A stretch of DNA of 64,000 bases from Kineothrix alysoides (GTDB taxonomy: Bacteria; Bacillota; Clostridia; Lachnospirales; Lachnospiraceae): contig NZ_JPNB01000003.1 in the NCBI RefSeq assembly GCF_000732725.1, forward strand, positions 124,001 to 188,000. Reading direction: 5' to 3'. Shown here one piece after another: positions 32,150 through 40,636 of the stretch. The notes under the pieces are model-generated. The model saw nothing but the letters and a program-made list of their open reading frames with translations, was not told where the DNA came from and made no database searches. Every line of letters begins with the position of its first letter. Positions within the stretch are counted from its first letter, which is position 1. The translations under genes were made by a program, and so were the position numbers.

Positions 32150-32185
32150 ACTCCCGCGGTCAAGCGTTTCGGCAACACAGCTTTT
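32150..32185. repeat. Dispersed 36-bp intergenic repeat, copy 2
   Basis: Matches 7195-7230 at about 29 of 36 positions. It lies just behind the tetR promoter, as copy 1 lies behind that of the winged-helix regulator. The rest of the gap up to 32364 shows nothing recognisable. Confidence 0.5.
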
Positions 32186-32364
32186 ATTTCACATACAGAT
32201 GGTATCGTTTGACCCAAGGACAGCATGATTGAATAATATCCGTAAATATCCGTATACAGACTATATTTTAATATTCTTTATGCAGGACTTGAATAAAAAA
32301 AAGGCACCGAATAAATAATATTCAGCACTTTGTCAGTTCACCATTAAATTGTAATTTTACTACA

Positions 32365-32403
32365 TAAAAAAACTACTAACTTCATATTTCATAGTCAGTA
32401 GTT
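32365..32403 (-). terminator. Rho-independent terminator
   Basis: An 11-bp stem (32371-32381 with 32393-32403, one G-T pair) followed on the minus strand by seven T. It ends the transcript of the hydrolase remnant and the metallo-hydrolase. Confidence 0.85.
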
Positions 32404-32438
32404 AAGGTATGTTTTTTATTATTACTCAAAATAAGAAA

Positions 32439-32796
32439 CTATCTTTTTAAAAAGTCTATTATGACCGTTTTTATATCTTTAGGTAAAATGTGCATATGAC
32501 CACTGTCTTTTATTTCATAAATTCTACAATTTGGTAAAATATGTTTAGCTCTTGATAAAACTCTTTTAGCAGGAAACAAACAATCTTTTTCTGAAGCAAT
32601 GATAAGTGCCGGAGAACTATACTCAGACAGTTTCTTGGCTTCTACATTTGTTGGCATATTGACTTTTGTTTTTACATTATCAAAACCCAATTTTGAAAGT
32701 TGTTTGTCGTATAATTCAATTGATTTTCTTCGTCCCTCTTTTGACTTATATATACTCATATAGTTTCTCCATAAATTCGTATTATGATCGAAATCT
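32439..32796 (-). pseudogene. Alpha/beta hydrolase, C-terminal half only
   Basis: The frame encodes the last part of an alpha/beta hydrolase: the acid in IIASEKDCLFP and the histidine in KDSGHMHIL are present, but the N-terminal half with the nucleophile elbow is missing. An ATG at 32759 with GGAGAAACTAT would give 106 residues. The family-like sequence, however, continues upstream in frame (WRNYM, FDHNTN) to a stop next to the end of the metallo-hydrolase gene, so the gene appears cut there by a deletion. Base composition is more AT-rich than its neighbours. Confidence 0.7.
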
Positions 32797-32799
32797 TAA

Positions 32800-33561
32800 T
32801 TATAGCCATACGCCCCAATCACCGTAATTGAAGTTGCCACTGCCGTGGTGCAGTTTCCCTTCAATATCAAGTTGACGAAATGCATCCCGCATACGGATGA
32901 GAATTTCCGGCTGAATTTCCAGTGTATGGTGTGCCGGAAGCACTCGCATTACAGGTAAACCCGCTATTCTGTCCAGTGAATTGAGATAAGCTTGCGGGTC
33001 AGTAGAAGGATAATATGCGAACAACGTATCCTTGTAAACCAAATCTCCAGTAAAGAGATACCCGCGTTCCTCTTCCCAAAAGGACATATGTCCGGGAGAA
33101 TGTCCTGGTGTATGCAGCACCGTTATTACCCGACCGCCTAGATTGATGGTGTCTCCATCATGCAACACTCGAGCTGGTGTTCCCTGAAAGAACTCGTATG
33201 TATTAACATCGTATTCTTCCGGCAGATCACAGCGGTCGATTACCATTTCCCGAATTGTTTCCATATTGAGCGGAAATTCACCCGAAAGCCAATTCAATTC
33301 CGCTTCGTGAGCATAGAAATTGGGAAAGTATTTATGACCTCCAATGTGATCCCAGTGAATATGCGTGGCAACTGCTATCACAGGTTTATCTGTTAGTTTT
33401 CTTACTTCTTTTGATATATCGCAAATACCCAAACCTGTATCAATGAGAAGAGCTTGATTATCTCCCTCAATTAGATAGCAATGAGTTTCCTCCCAGTGAC
33501 GATATTCACTGATAATATGTGTATCCAAATCAAGTTGGTCTAGCGTAAACCATGTTTTCAT
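32800..33561 (-). CDS. MBL fold metallo-hydrolase
   Basis: A 253-residue metallo-beta-lactamase fold protein with all five metal motifs: THIHWDHIGG, HTPGHSPGH, FTGDLVY and LPAHHT. The family includes glyoxalase II-like, lactonase and other hydrolases; the substrate is not clear. It reads toward the hydrolase remnant and the terminator at 32365-32403. Confidence 0.9.
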   Translation of the reverse strand: MKTWFTLDQLDLDTHIISEYRHWEETHCYLIEGDNQALLIDTGLGICDISKEVRKLTDKPVIAVATHIHWDHIGGHKYFPNFYAHEAELNWLSGEFPLNMETIREMVIDRCDLPEEYDVNTYEFFQGTPARVLHDGDTINLGGRVITVLHTPGHSPGHMSFWEEERGYLFTGDLVYKDTLFAYYPSTDPQAYLNSLDRIAGLPVMRVLPAHHTLEIQPEILIRMRDAFRQLDIEGKLHHGSGNFNYGDWGVWL

Positions 33562-33737
33562 GTAAATCCATCCTTCTTATTATGTAACTTATCTTTATGA
33601 TTAGAATACTACTATACTAGCAAACTATCAATATTAAGCTTTCTCATCCTTTTCCTTTCCTCGGCATTCCTCGGAATTTTTAATTTAACCATCTCACAAT
33701 ATGTGTATTACGGATGAAGCATATTCCATAAAAAACA

Positions 33738-34160
33738 TTAACCCAATCGAAACCGAAAACCTAACATGACCGTAACTAAAACAGGAATTAAAATAATAAT
33801 AATGCCTGATAACACAATAGCTGTACGCACTTTTTCCTCGTTTTTCAGGAAGGCATATAATCCCCTATAGACCAATATTCCAATTAATCCGCCTGCACAA
33901 TTAAGAATAATATCATCAATATCAGCAGCACCCAGTCCGAATATAAATTGAAACATTTCAACAAATAGGGTAGTGAAGAAAATAAATTCCCAAAGGGAAA
34001 AACAGTATCATATTTCCTAATATATTACTTACAACGATAACCGGAGAAACATTCCATATAACATAAAAGCATTGAATCGATTCATTCTCTTCATATAACC
34101 TCTACTCCAAAAGTATAAATAACTTATAATTACAGCTGTTAAATTAAATTCCAATGTACT
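33738..34160 (-). pseudogene. VanZ-like membrane protein, frameshifted
   Basis: The C-terminal part (VEMFQFIFGLGAADIDDIIL then NCAGGLIG) carries the VanZ signature and a last membrane segment. Upstream, in another frame, NILGNMILFFPLG is the other conserved VanZ block. The two lie in different frames, and the distance between them is shorter than in intact VanZ proteins. At least one frameshift and a small deletion are therefore present. VanZ-like proteins are linked to glycopeptide resistance in some bacteria; this copy is dead. Confidence 0.72.
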
Positions 34161-34177
34161 TCTTATAGCTTCCCCTA

Positions 34178-34699
34178 TCACTCATTATTATTACAGAATG
34201 CTTCTTTAATTACCGCATACATAACCGCATTATAAATACTCCCATTCTTATAAACGCTATTTCGAAGCACCCCCTCTTTCTCAAATCCCGTCTTCTCCAA
34301 CACTTTGCACGAGGCCGCATTATATTGAAAAGGCCTGGCATATACTCTGCCAATATCGAAACCGGAAAATAAGAAATTGACGAAGTCCGTAATTACCTTC
34401 GTCATAATCCCCTTTCCTCGTTCCTTTTTCCCGATCCAGTAAGCGATTTCAGCATTCTTACAATACATACCGGACTCAAAAAAAGCGGCTATACACCCGC
34501 ACACCTTTCCGTCAACCAAAATGGCTCTGAAACATGCCCTTTTATCGTCAGATTCTGCAAAAGATGCCACCGCCTCCCTGCATTCCTCTTCCGTATGCGG
34601 AAAATCGTCACTCATATTATCATATAACTCTTTATCTCTGGAATATTGAAAAAAATCCCCATAATATTCCGCTTCCCACCTTACCAGCTTCACTTCCAT
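34178..34699 (-). CDS. GNAT family N-acetyltransferase (RimJ/RimL type)
   Basis: A 173-residue acetyltransferase: WIGKKERGKGIMTKV is the acetyl-CoA loop, and FQYNAASCKVLEKTGFEKEG is the typical RimJ/RimL end. It is the last of a group of three small genes read leftward. The substrate is unknown. Confidence 0.87.
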   Translation of the reverse strand: MEVKLVRWEAEYYGDFFQYSRDKELYDNMSDDFPHTEEECREAVASFAESDDKRACFRAILVDGKVCGCIAAFFESGMYCKNAEIAYWIGKKERGKGIMTKVITDFVNFLFSGFDIGRVYARPFQYNAASCKVLEKTGFEKEGVLRNSVYKNGSIYNAVMYAVIKEAFCNNNE

Positions 34700-34725
34700 A
34701 TTTATAATCTCCCCTCTTTTATCTA

Positions 34726-35211
34726 TTATTCCTTCCGCAAAATGCGCTTTCTCAAATCCACTTCCATAATATAAATCTGACAGGGATTATTCTCATCCCA
34801 AAGCGACACAAAGCACTCCAATTCCTTAAACCCCAAACCCTCATAAAACGTGCTCGTTCTATCATAGCACTCATAGCAGCCCTTTTGCACCGTCTTTACC
34901 TGCAAAAAAGAATACCCCTTCATCCCCGCATAAGAATACAGCTCCGCAAACAATTGCTTTCCTATTCCTCTTCCCTGAAACTCTTCCAGCACTCCCATAA
35001 CATAAATCTCAGCCGTATGCCGGCTAGTCCCTTTCATAGCTATAAACCCGACAGCCCCTGTATCCGTAATCTCCGCCCAGAAAGGCAGACTCTTAACGCC
35101 GTCCTTATACTCTTCCACGCTCTCCGGCACCCCGAACCACTCCGGCAGGCTTTTCAATACAAAATCTGCAATTCTTTCCTTTTCCTCTTCCGTCTGTATA
35201 AACTTAACCAT
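34726..35211 (-). CDS. GNAT family N-acetyltransferase
   Basis: A 161-residue acetyltransferase with the loop EFQGRGIGKQLF and a FYEGLGFKELE end. The ATG at 35211 lies inside the end of the upstream C_GCAxxG_C_C gene (8-nt overlap) behind GGGAGAAGCAGG, so translation is coupled. The longer frame to 35232 has no ribosome binding site. Confidence 0.87.
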   Translation of the reverse strand: MVKFIQTEEEKERIADFVLKSLPEWFGVPESVEEYKDGVKSLPFWAEITDTGAVGFIAMKGTSRHTAEIYVMGVLEEFQGRGIGKQLFAELYSYAGMKGYSFLQVKTVQKGCYECYDRTSTFYEGLGFKELECFVSLWDENNPCQIYIMEVDLRKRILRKE

Positions 35212-35683
35212 CCTGCTTCTCCCTATATCCATCCAAAATCTCAGCCGCTATCCCCACTAACTCCACACATGGCCGCTTCTTATAATACTCCGCCGTGCGC
35301 GCCTCAGGAACCGGCTTATCCTTCCCCGCTCCCAATCCAAGCAGCTCCCTGCACACGATAGAATGATTCTTTTCCTCGAATTCTTTCGCCAGAAGCTGTA
35401 TCCTCTCATAATGTTCCGCCTTCACCTTCTGATCCTTAGGGTCCGTATATCCATATAACATTCCTGCCGCCATGAACATTCCTGTCACAGCTCCGCATAC
35501 CTCCCGCAGCCTTCCCATTCCTCCCCCGAAAGAGGAACTGATTTTAAGAATCGCTTTTTTGTCCATATCGTAACAGTCACTGAATGCCAAGAATACCGAC
35601 TGCGAACAATTATAGCCTTCCTTAAAATATTCCATCGCTAATTGTGAATGTGTCTTTCTGTGCTCTTGTTCTCTCTCGTTCAT
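35204..35683 (-). CDS. C_GCAxxG_C_C family redox-type protein
   Basis: A 159-residue member of the C_GCAxxG_C_C family: cysteines in YNCSQSV, FSDCY, VCGAVTG and SIVCRELLG, with the conserved SSFGGGMGRLREVCGAVTGM. Members are found in anaerobes and are thought to bind a metal or be redox active; the exact role is unknown. It starts the three-gene group with two acetyltransferases. Confidence 0.88.
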   Translation of the reverse strand: MNEREQEHRKTHSQLAMEYFKEGYNCSQSVFLAFSDCYDMDKKAILKISSSFGGGMGRLREVCGAVTGMFMAAGMLYGYTDPKDQKVKAEHYERIQLLAKEFEEKNHSIVCRELLGLGAGKDKPVPEARTAEYYKKRPCVELVGIAAEILDGYREKQDG

Positions 35684-35751
35684 TTTTACACTCCATATCT
35701 GCTCCTACGGACTTAAAATCAATAGGAAGGATATTTTCTTCTGATTTTACA

Positions 35752-35791
35752 AAACCTCCGCCCCGGCATTTATGCGCCGGTTCGGAGGTTT
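35752..35791 (-). terminator. Rho-independent terminator of the alcohol dehydrogenase gene
   Basis: AAACCTCCG (35752-35760) pairs with CGGAGGTTT (35783-35791), with an inner CCGGC/GCCGG pair. On the minus strand TTTT follows. It lies 19 nt past the dehydrogenase stop codon. Confidence 0.8.
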
Positions 35792-35809
35792 GCATAAAAT
35801 ATCAGCTAT

Positions 35810-36988
35810 TTAGAAATCAACTTCAGTACCATAGTAAATACATGTGAAGAGCTTCTCCATAGTCGCCGGATCGATCGCTCTCGGATTTGAACCCGTACAT
35901 GCATCGCCTACCGCATTAGCCGCAATCGCTGCAATTTTTTCCTTGAATTCCTCTTCCACGATGCCGAACTCTTTTAAAGTATTCGGAATCTGCATCTGAT
36001 TGTTCAGCCCTACGATTCTCTCGCACAAACCGTTAATCGCATCCTCAGTCGTTCCCTTTATTCCAATAGAAGCTGCAATTTCGGCATAACGTTTCGCCGC
36101 TTCTTCATTTTTTGCATTATATTTGATAACATATGGAAGATACATCGCATTTGCCAATCCGTGAGTAATATGTCCGGTGGAGAAGGCTGCTCCTGTCTTA
36201 TGAGCCATGGAATGTACGATACCTAAGAGGGCGTTCGAGAATGCCATTCCTGCAAGACACTGTCCGTAATGCATAAGCTCCTTGGAATCCTTGTCTCCGT
36301 CATAGCTCTTTATCAAATCGCTGTTCACAATCTGGATAGCCTTGATAGCAAGCGGGTCTGTAAACGGAGTATGAAGGGTAGAAACATATGCTTCAACCGC
36401 ATGTGTCAAAGCATCCATTCCCGTATAAGCCACCAGGCTCTGAGGCATCGTCTCAGCCAAAACAGGGTCAACGATAGCGATATCGGGAGTTATATTAAAA
36501 TCAGCAAGGGGATATTTGATTCCCTTCGCATAATCTGTGATAACGGAAAATGCCGTTACTTCTGTAGCCGTCCCGGAGGTGGAAGGAATCGCTACGAATT
36601 TCGCTTTTGTTCTTAAGGCCGGAAAGTTAAAAGGAGTAATCAAATCTTCAAAAGTCGTCTCAGGGTATTCATAAAACGCCCACATCGCCTTAGCCGCATC
36701 GATGGGAGAACCTCCGCCCATGGAAACAATCCAGTCCGGCTCGAACTCTCTCATTGCCTCTGCGCCCTTCATAACCGTTTCCACGGAAGGGTCCGGCTCA
36801 ACACCTTCAAACAGAAGTGTTTCTATCCCCGCTTCTTTTAAATAACCGATAGCTTTATCCAAAAAACCGAAACGCTTCATGGAGCTTCCGCCTACAACTA
36901 AGATAGCCTTTTTCCCCTCTAAGGTTTTCAAAACCTCCAATGAATCTTTTCCGTAATAGATGTCTCTCGGTAAAGTAAATCTGTTCAT
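35810..36988 (-). CDS. Iron-containing alcohol dehydrogenase (butanol dehydrogenase-like)
   Basis: A 392-residue group III alcohol dehydrogenase: NAD(P) site VSMGGGSPIDAAKA, STSGTATEVTAF, and metal ligands in TGMDALTHAVEAY, GIVHSMAHKTGA and FSTGHITHGLANA. GSNPRAIDPATME at the end is typical of clostridial butanol/ethanol dehydrogenases. It reduces aldehydes with NAD(P)H during fermentation. AAGGAGGAATAGCAA precedes the ATG. A strong terminator makes it a single-gene unit. Confidence 0.93.
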   Translation of the reverse strand: MNRFTLPRDIYYGKDSLEVLKTLEGKKAILVVGGSSMKRFGFLDKAIGYLKEAGIETLLFEGVEPDPSVETVMKGAEAMREFEPDWIVSMGGGSPIDAAKAMWAFYEYPETTFEDLITPFNFPALRTKAKFVAIPSTSGTATEVTAFSVITDYAKGIKYPLADFNITPDIAIVDPVLAETMPQSLVAYTGMDALTHAVEAYVSTLHTPFTDPLAIKAIQIVNSDLIKSYDGDKDSKELMHYGQCLAGMAFSNALLGIVHSMAHKTGAAFSTGHITHGLANAMYLPYVIKYNAKNEEAAKRYAEIAASIGIKGTTEDAINGLCERIVGLNNQMQIPNTLKEFGIVEEEFKEKIAAIAANAVGDACTGSNPRAIDPATMEKLFTCIYYGTEVDF

Positions 36989-37100
36989 TTGCTATTCCTC
37001 CTTAATAAATTTGATAGATACTTGTTTATTGTTATCCGCTTATTCAAGTATATCAAATTCAAGAAAAATAACAAGTCCTAATGCCCCCTAAAAACCCTTT

Positions 37101-38150
37101 CTATAGAAGAAGTTCCGCCTGTCTGTAGGCCTCCTGTGCCTGTTCTTTCTCCTGAAGCATTTCGTGGCAGCGTCCGATATATTTAAGAGCCAGAAAACTC
37201 CCCGCTCCGACCACGATTAAATATCTTAAATCATCTTCACCGAGGATAAGACAGTGCAAAAAGGTGCTCTTCGCCTGCTCATATTCTCCGAGGGCAAACT
37301 GCGCCATGCCCTTATCGTAATAAAGATCTACATAATCGGGATAAAGCTCTATGGCCTTTTCGATACTCTGTGCTACGGTTTCATAATCTTCCGCTGCAAG
37401 CAGAATATCGTATTTCAGCTTATACACAATAGCAGGAGGCAGAAGTTCCTCTTTCAGAAACTGCAGAATCGCCAGATTGACAAGTCCATAGGCCTCTGCA
37501 TAGGCCTTTGTATGATAGTATTCCACTGCGAGATGATATTGTACCCACGCATTTTCCGGCTGCTCTTCCCTTTCTTTAAGAAGCATCTCCCTATTTCTGT
37601 CGCTTTTATGCTTTATTACATCATCCATATATCCATAGTGAAGAATTCTGATATAATCCTGTTCTTCTTCTGAAATTCTTTCGATTAGATCATCACCGGC
37701 AAGCCTCTCATGTATCTTTCCCGAAAAACATATCCCTGACTTGTTCCGGAACAAACGGCAAGCACTGTTCTTATAAGCCCTGCTCTTATCCGCCGGATAT
37801 TCTCCGTAATAATGTATCATAATAACCGGTATGAGGTCTTTTTTCTCTTTTTGAAGCAGCTTCTTAAATGCCTTTTTATCTTTGATCTGCAGCTCCTCAT
37901 CAGCATCCAGCCACATGACCCAATCACAGGAAGCTTTTTCTACCGCAAAATTACGGGCTGTGGCAAAATCATCCTCCCATGCAAAATCAAATAATTTTAC
38001 TTTATGTTTTTTACAAATAGCTTTCGTCCTGTCTTCGGAACCGGTATCAACCACAATGATTTCATCCGCCAGCTTTGCAGCACTTTTCAGGCACCTTTCG
38101 ATATTCTTCTCCTCATTTCGTACGATCATACATAAACTTATGGTAGACAT
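37101..38150 (-). CDS. Family 2 glycosyltransferase with TPR-like C-terminus
   Basis: A 349-residue protein. The N-terminal GT-A domain (about 1-110: SLCMIVRNEEKNIERCL, DTGSEDRTKAI, and the DxD motif in MWLDADEEL) is followed by tetratricopeptide-like helical repeats (about 190-345). This architecture occurs in enzymes that glycosylate proteins or surface structures. A SigK-like promoter (38183-38211) lies upstream. It is divergent from a paralogue that is coupled to the collagen-like protein, so it may glycosylate that protein in the mother cell (inference). Confidence 0.88.
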   Translation of the reverse strand: MSTISLCMIVRNEEKNIERCLKSAAKLADEIIVVDTGSEDRTKAICKKHKVKLFDFAWEDDFATARNFAVEKASCDWVMWLDADEELQIKDKKAFKKLLQKEKKDLIPVIMIHYYGEYPADKSRAYKNSACRLFRNKSGICFSGKIHERLAGDDLIERISEEEQDYIRILHYGYMDDVIKHKSDRNREMLLKEREEQPENAWVQYHLAVEYYHTKAYAEAYGLVNLAILQFLKEELLPPAIVYKLKYDILLAAEDYETVAQSIEKAIELYPDYVDLYYDKGMAQFALGEYEQAKSTFLHCLILGEDDLRYLIVVGAGSFLALKYIGRCHEMLQEKEQAQEAYRQAELLL

Positions 38151-38182
38151 TTTTATTACCTTCTTCCATGTACTCTGTTAAT

Positions 38183-38211
38183 CATTTTATGCATCATTTC
38201 GAATGATTGTG
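38183..38211 (-). promoter_or_regulatory. SigK-like promoter of the leftward glycosyltransferase
   Basis: On the minus strand CACA (38211-38208) is followed after 16 nt by CATAAAATG (38191-38183), one base from the SigK pattern mACm-N16-CATAnnnTA. It lies 33 nt before the start codon. Confidence 0.5.
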
Positions 38212-38243
38212 ACTTTTGTCCGTTTGGGAGAAGGTTTTTATGT

Positions 38244-38272
38244 CACAAAATGACAATAAAGTACATAAAATA
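38244..38272 (+). promoter_or_regulatory. SigK-like promoter of the glycosyltransferase-collagen operon
   Basis: CACA (38244-38247), 16 nt, CATAAAATA (38264-38272) is an exact match to mACm-N16-CATAnnnTA, the late mother-cell sigma K promoter of spore formers. The start codon follows 45 nt downstream. Confidence 0.6.
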
Positions 38273-38316
38273 TAGCATGCAGGAACAATTATATACTCAC
38301 GTGGAGAAAAAACAAA

Positions 38317-39423
38317 ATGATAACCATAAGTCTTTGTATGATTGTAAAAAATGAAGAAAAAGTATTGGAAAGATGCTTGAACTCAGTAAAGAATCTCGTT
38401 GACGAAATCATTATTGCTGATACAGGCTCTACCGACCGCACAAAAGAAATCGCCGGACGTTTTACAAAAAAAGTCTACGACTTTCCATGGATCGACGACT
38501 TTTCTGCCGCACGGAATTTCGCATATGACAAAGCGACGAAGGAATATATTCTTTGGCTGGACGCCGATGATATCATACTCCCCGAGGACGCCGTCAAATT
38601 TAAAAATCTTAAAAAAACGTTGTCTCAGGATATCGACATCGTCATGATGCTTTATAATATAGGCTTTGACCCTCAGGGGAAGGTGACCTTTTCTTATTAT
38701 AGGGAAAGGCTTTCCAAAAATCTTCCTCACTTCAGATGGAGTGAGCCCGTTCATGAATGCCTGCAGATTGGCGGAAATATCATAAACTCCGATATTGGCA
38801 TCACACATGCCAAGCCAACTGGGGCAAGAAGCTCCAGAAATCTTGAAATATACGAAAATCTTCTGTCCAAGGGAACCAAACTTTCTCCCCGAGGAACATA
38901 CTATTATGCCAGAGAATTAAAGGACAACGGCCGCTTCGAAGATGCTATCGATGCCTTTGAACAATTCCTGGACTCGGGACTGGGCTGGGTAGAGGACAAT
39001 ATTGCGGCATGCGGCGAATTGGCGAAATGCTACCGGGAACAGGGCGATAGCAACAGAGCCTTCCGAGCCATGCTGCGAAGTTTTCAGTACGACACACCCC
39101 GCGGAGAATTGTGCTGTCAAATCGGCTATCATTTTAAGGAGCAGAAAGAATACAAGAAAGCAGCCTTTTGGTTCAATCTTGTTCTCACCCTGGAAAGTCC
39201 GCAAGGCTCATGGGGGTTTCATCAAGAGGATTTTTGGGGATATATTCCCTGCATCGAATGTGTCGTATGCTACGACCACCTAGGCGAGTATGAGAAAGCG
39301 GAACGCTATAATGACATGGCGGCCGGCTTTAAACCAGATTCACCTTCAGTTCTTTACAATAAAAAATATTTTGAAAACAGAAAAAAAACAGATATTTCTT
39401 CACCATTAGAAGGGAGGATATAA
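38317..39423 (+). CDS. Family 2 glycosyltransferase with TPR-like C-terminus
   Basis: A 368-residue paralogue of the gene at 37101: [29 protein letters not shown], DxD motif in [10 protein letters not shown], then TPR-like repeats (about 190-365). The next gene, the collagen-like protein, starts 2 nt after the stop, with its ribosome binding site inside the end of this gene. That makes this enzyme the best candidate for O-glycosylating the Thr-rich collagen stalk, as happens with BclA of Bacillus. Confidence 0.9.
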   Translation: MITISLCMIVKNEEKVLERCLNSVKNLVDEIIIADTGSTDRTKEIAGRFTKKVYDFPWIDDFSAARNFAYDKATKEYILWLDADDIILPEDAVKFKNLKKTLSQDIDIVMMLYNIGFDPQGKVTFSYYRERLSKNLPHFRWSEPVHECLQIGGNIINSDIGITHAKPTGARSSRNLEIYENLLSKGTKLSPRGTYYYARELKDNGRFEDAIDAFEQFLDSGLGWVEDNIAACGELAKCYREQGDSNRAFRAMLRSFQYDTPRGELCCQIGYHFKEQKEYKKAAFWFNLVLTLESPQGSWGFHQEDFWGYIPCIECVVCYDHLGEYEKAERYNDMAAGFKPDSPSVLYNKKYFENRKKTDISSPLEGRI

Positions 39424-39424
39424 A

Positions 39425-40396
39425 ATGTCACAACCAACATTTCCGGTAATCAGTCCTGAAATAACCCGCGATAGCGCTTTGAACATGATTCTTGCTTCCA
39501 TTGCCATGGAAGAACTAGGCCTCAGCCATATCATCAATGCAGAAGGAGAAAAGCTCCAATATGTCTTAGGTACCTTACCAAACCAAGCCGATGGCTCCAT
39601 TGACCGTGTTAGCGTAGAACATCTTCTAGCCATAAATGAAAGCATTAAATGCCTCTTAGACAGCATTATGCAAAATCAGATCTTTCTGAAAGATAAAATG
39701 GAAAAAGTACTCAATTCATGTAAAGGCTCCTGCGGTCCCACCGGTGCCACCGGACCTACCGGGCCTGCCGGGCCTACGGGAGCTACAGGCGCTACCGGCG
39801 CTACCGGACCTACCGGCGCTGCGGGCGGTTCCACCGGGCCTACGGGCGCTACCGGCGCTACTGGTGCTACGGGCGCTACCGGTGCCACTGGAGCTATCGG
39901 CGCTACGGGCGCTACTGGTGCTACGGGCGCTACCGGTGCCACTGGAGCTACCGGCGCTACCGGCGCTACTGGGTCGTCAGCAGATCTGGCAGTGGCAGCC
40001 TTTGGAGCAGAGGCCGGAACTTGGTGGAATAGGAATTGTCCGCTTGAACTTACGGATCTTATCCCGAATTGCAGCATTGTTCTTTCCAGAGACAGAACGA
40101 GTATTTTACTAAAAGATAGCGGCAATTACCTTATAAGCTTCACCATCAATGTAACCGTCCCCAATCGTTGCAATGGTACAATAGGCATCGCACTGCAAGC
40201 TACTTCCTGCCGAGATACGAGAACCGTATTTACGTGCTGTACTCCTATTACCCGCACCTGTTCACCCATTACCGTTTGCACAGGGACCATTGTCGTACCG
40301 GTAGACCGTTTTGAAGATACGAGAATCTCGCTTGAGCTGCTCTCGCCTCACTGCGTTCAAGTCGACGACTGTTTCATCAGCATAACAAAAGCATAA
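39425..40396 (+). CDS. BclA-like collagen triple-helix repeat spore surface protein
   Basis: A 323-residue protein in three parts. The N-terminus has [20 protein letters not shown], a segment typical of clostridial exosporium or coat-associated proteins. A G-X-T collagen stalk (about residues 104-183, GPT/GAT triplets, one interruption at GGS-T) follows. The C-terminal domain is beta-rich, holds 12 cysteines and lacks aromatic repeats. Collagen stalks trimerise, and the threonines are O-glycosylated in known family members. It shares an operon with the glycosyltransferase and a SigK-like promoter. Stalk length usually varies between strains. Confidence 0.92.
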   Translation: MSQPTFPVISPEITRDSALNMILASIAMEELGLSHIINAEGEKLQYVLGTLPNQADGSIDRVSVEHLLAINESIKCLLDSIMQNQIFLKDKMEKVLNSCKGSCGPTGATGPTGPAGPTGATGATGATGPTGAAGGSTGPTGATGATGATGATGATGAIGATGATGATGATGATGATGATGATGSSADLAVAAFGAEAGTWWNRNCPLELTDLIPNCSIVLSRDRTSILLKDSGNYLISFTINVTVPNRCNGTIGIALQATSCRDTRTVFTCCTPITRTCSPITVCTGTIVVPVDRFEDTRISLELLSPHCVQVDDCFISITKA

Positions 40397-40421
40397 TACT
40401 AATATTTCAGCTATTGAAGAC

Positions 40422-40457
40422 GGTGGCTCTGCCTGATTTTAAAAAGGCAGAGCCACC
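40422..40457 (+). terminator. Rho-independent terminator of the collagen-like protein gene
   Basis: A perfect 13-bp GC-rich stem, GGTGGCTCTGCCT with AGGCAGAGCCACC, a 10-nt loop and ATTTT behind it. Confidence 0.92.
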
Positions 40458-40480
40458 ATTTTAGTGAAACATTAAGAATA

Positions 40481-40636
40481 TTATTTCACGGCCATCGCCA
40501 ACTGCATTGCAAATCGGACAGGCGCGCCGGGATTTTTGAATTGCGCAAGATCACCGACAAAATATAAATCCTTTTCGGTATAATAAAATAGAAACAATCC
40601 CGTTGAACCGGAATGTCCTATCAATTCCCCTTTTGC
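40481..40636 (-). pseudogene. Serine hydrolase (beta-lactamase family), C-terminal remnant
   Basis: The minus-strand frame ending at 40481 reads KGELIGHSGSTGLF, then FYYTEKDLYFVGDLAQ and ends FAMQLAMAVK. The HSG motif and the FYxxEKDLYFVGD block are the end of class C-like serine hydrolases. Only about 50 residues remain; a stop lies directly upstream, and the start overlaps the end of the Lnt-like gene in another frame. The rest of the gene was lost at this junction. Confidence 0.65.

Noticed and set aside
39676-40125. Minus-strand frame of VAPVAP repeats, and a plus-strand frame of ALPAL repeats at 39744-40112
   Set aside because: Both are shadow frames of the collagen repeat DNA.
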